This document shows, piece by piece, positions 62,221 to 64,000 of a DNA stretch of 64,000 nucleotides. The DNA lies in contig NZ_CP151637.1 of the NCBI RefSeq assembly GCF_038397755.1, positions 3,720,001-3,784,000 of the forward strand. The letters are read 5' to 3'. The translations under genes were made by a program, and so were the position numbers. Source of the DNA: Microbacterium sp. LWH7-1.2. Its GTDB lineage: Bacteria > Actinomycetota > Actinomycetes > Actinomycetales > Microbacteriaceae. Under the pieces are notes generated by a model. The model ran no database searches. It was given only the letters and a program-made list of their open reading frames with translations, and was not told where the DNA came from. Position 1 is the first letter of the stretch. Every line of letters begins with the position of its first letter.

Positions 62221-62299
62221 TTGCCGGCGCCGGTGCGATTCGCGAAGCCGCGGATTCCCAGGTGCAGGCTCGACGCACCACGCTCCCGAGGAATGATCA

Positions 62300-64000
62300 A
62301 TGAAGACCAATACTCCTTCCGTCCCAACTGTTAGCGCTAACCGGCGTCGCCGGCTCGTCGCCGTGATGATCGCCGGCGCCGTCGCGATCGCGACGGTGGG
62401 CGCGGCCGCACCCGCGATGGCGGCACCCGAAGACCACCTCCACCTGAGGTATGCGCTCGACGAAACCGCCGGCACGACCGCGACAGACTCGTCGGGTCAC
62501 GGACGAAACGGCATCATCAGCGGCGGCGCGGTGCTGACCGGAGGAGAAGGGGTCGCATTCGACGGCGCGAACGACCACGTCAAGCTGCCCGACAATGTGC
62601 TCGCCGGTCTCGCCTCGATCACCGTCTCGACCGAGGTCCTCATCAAGCCGGCGCAGATCACGCCATACATGATCTGGGCGCTCGGCAACACGAACACCTC
62701 GGGGGTGGGGGACGGCTACCTCTTCGCGAGCGGCAACGCATACCGCGCGGCGATCGCCACCGGCAACTGGACGACCGAGCAGGGCGTCACCAGCGGCAGC
62801 AACCTCGAGCGCGGAGTTTGGAAAACCCTCACCTACACGCTCGATGACGCGAGCAACACCGCGACGCTCTACCTCGACGGCGTCCAGGTCGCGCAGAACC
62901 CGAACGTCACCCTTACGCCCGGGCAGATCGGCTCGGGCGTCACCACGGCGAACTACATCGGCCGCTCGGTGTACAGCGCCGACAAGTACCTGCTCGGAAA
63001 CGTCCGCGACTTCCGCATCTACGACGCCGCTCTCACTCCCGCGGAGGTCGCCGGTCTCGTGCCTTCCGACGCCGTCCGCGTGCAGCGCGACTCCGCGGCG
63101 CTCAACCTCGGCGACACCGGTGCCGTCGCCGCGAACCTGGCTCTTCCCGCGACGGCGCCCAACGGCTCGACGGTCGCGTGGGCGACGAGCGACGCCGCCG
63201 TCGTCACCGCTGCCGGTGCCGTCACCCGGCCCGGCGCCGGCCACCCCGACGCGACCGCGACCCTGACCGCGACGATCACGCGGGGCTCGGCATCCGCCAC
63301 CCGCGACTTCTCCGTGACCGTGCTCGCCCAGCCCGGCGCCGCGGAGCAGGCGCAGGCCGACCTCGATGCGATCGCGATCCCGAACGCGTCCGACGTGCGC
63401 GGCAACATCACCCTCCCGGCGACGGGCTCGGTCAACGGCTCGGCGATCACGTGGTCGGCCTCGCCCGCGGGCACGATCACGACCACCACCCAGGGTGGCA
63501 AAGCTCCCGGCGTGGTCACGCGCGGCGCCGCCGACACCGCGGTGACCCTCACGGCCACGGTGTCCGGCACGACCGCGAGCCGCAGCATCCCGGTCACCGT
63601 CAAGGCGGCGCCAGCCGGACTCGACACCGACTACTCGGCCGGCTACCTCTGGACCCACTTCGCGACCTCAGGGGGCTACGAGAAGATCTTCTACGGCCAC
63701 AGCGACGACGGCCTGCACTGGTCGAAGCTCAACGACAACCAGCCGATCCTCGCGAACCTCGCCGGCGACCTCGGCGTGCGCGACCCGCACCTCGTCCGCT
63801 CCCCGGAGGGCGACAAGTACTGGATCATCGGCACCGATCTGCATGCAGAGGGCGGCGGACCCGGCGGCTCGGGATGGAATCGGCTCACCGCGAGCCAGAA
63901 CATCGTGGTGTGGGAGTCGACCGACCTCGTGAACTGGAGCGATCAGCGCATCGTCTTCGCCGGCTTCGACCAGGCCGGCTGCGTGTGGGCGCCGGAGGCG
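62300..64000 (+). CDS. Secreted multidomain GH43-family enzyme, 5' part
   Basis: 567 codons are in the window and the frame is open at the edge. ATG 62300 has GAGGA 7 nt upstream. Signal peptide (AVMIAGAVAIATVGAAAPAM AA), LamG domain at about 48-255 (LRYALDETAGTTATDSSGHG, GNVRDFRIYDAALTPAEVAG), two Ig-like linkers, then GH43-type sequence LGVRDPHLVRSPEGDKYWII and VVWESTDLVNWSDQRIVF. The domain order equals that of the leftward GH43 protein, so the two are diverged duplicates. An operator-like sequence overlaps codons 10-15. Confidence 0.87.
   Translation, partial: MKTNTPSVPTVSANRRRRLVAVMIAGAVAIATVGAAAPAMAAPEDHLHLRYALDETAGTTATDSSGHGRNGIISGGAVLTGGEGVAFDGANDHVKLPDNVLAGLASITVSTEVLIKPAQITPYMIWALGNTNTSGVGDGYLFASGNAYRAAIATGNWTTEQGVTSGSNLERGVWKTLTYTLDDASNTATLYLDGVQVAQNPNVTLTPGQIGSGVTTANYIGRSVYSADKYLLGNVRDFRIYDAALTPAEVAGLVPSDAVRVQRDSAALNLGDTGAVAANLALPATAPNGSTVAWATSDAAVVTAAGAVTRPGAGHPDATATLTATITRGSASATRDFSVTVLAQPGAAEQAQADLDAIAIPNASDVRGNITLPATGSVNGSAITWSASPAGTITTTTQGGKAPGVVTRGAADTAVTLTATVSGTTASRSIPVTVKAAPAGLDTDYSAGYLWTHFATSGGYEKIFYGHSDDGLHWSKLNDNQPILANLAGDLGVRDPHLVRSPEGDKYWIIGTDLHAEGGGPGGSGWNRLTASQNIVVWESTDLVNWSDQRIVFAGFDQAGCVWAPEA

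Overview
The window is GC-rich, tightly packed DNA of an actinobacterium. Gene content and style (GTG/TTG starts, ATGA overlaps, PadR-permease pair, DUF1992, LamG-GH43 enzymes, UBP zinc finger) suggest Microbacterium or a close member of Microbacteriaceae. The genus is an inference; no rRNA or tRNA gene is present to test it.

Left part (1-41.6 kb) is an accessory catabolic island. It opens with the end of an L-rhamnose mutarotase gene, then a divergent NADP-oxidoreductase/MarR pair, a scar of gene fragments, a TauE/SafE exporter, a GntR regulator and an aldehyde dehydrogenase. From 6.7 to 15.3 kb lies an RbsABC-type ABC transporter with a Dabb protein and a crotonase. It is followed by a GntR repressor and a second operon of split transketolase plus an M24 pita-bread protein. 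Both operons carry the same promoter-operator arrangement. From 15.5 to 21.1 kb come an alpha/beta hydrolase, two RidA proteins, an acyl-CoA-dehydrogenase-fold flavin monooxygenase, a UlaG-like metallo-hydrolase and a Gfo/Idh oxidoreductase. From 21.6 to 27.5 kb is a complete Liv-type ABC transporter ending in an MftD-like FMN enzyme. From 28.3 to 37.1 kb are two more metallo-beta-lactamase-fold proteins, an SDR, an XRE-cupin regulator, a second M24 protein, a hydroxyisobutyrate-dehydrogenase-like enzyme, two flavin reductases and a second flavin monooxygenase.

The recurring parts (flavin monooxygenase, flavin reductase, RidA, M24, metallo-hydrolase) occur in two sets. Decayed copies of an MBL gene, a Liv-type binding protein, a GntR gene and a RidA gene lie between them. 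The logic resembles the Rut pathway: oxygenase plus reductase opens a ring, RidA removes an enamine or imine, hydrolases and dehydrogenases finish. The substrate is not identifiable from the sequence.

The island ends in a pile of mobile-element debris (37.8-41.5 kb): an IS110-family element with frameshifts, an IS21 istB gene split by a second IS110-family element, and a beheaded AraC gene.

Right part (41.6-64 kb) looks like ordinary chromosome. It holds a PNPOx-like protein, a three-gene KASIII / heme-oxygenase-like / unknown-protein module, a small secreted protein, an MBL protein, a UBP zinc finger next to a cNMP-domain flavoprotein, DNA polymerase IV, stress-type small proteins, PadR with its membrane partner, a K+ channel, an MFS exporter, an ArsR regulator, a cupin, DUF4287, DUF1992, an epimerase, and two divergent secreted GH43 enzymes sharing a set of LacI-type operators. 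Three copies of a 69-nt nested inverted repeat sit in its intergenic gaps.
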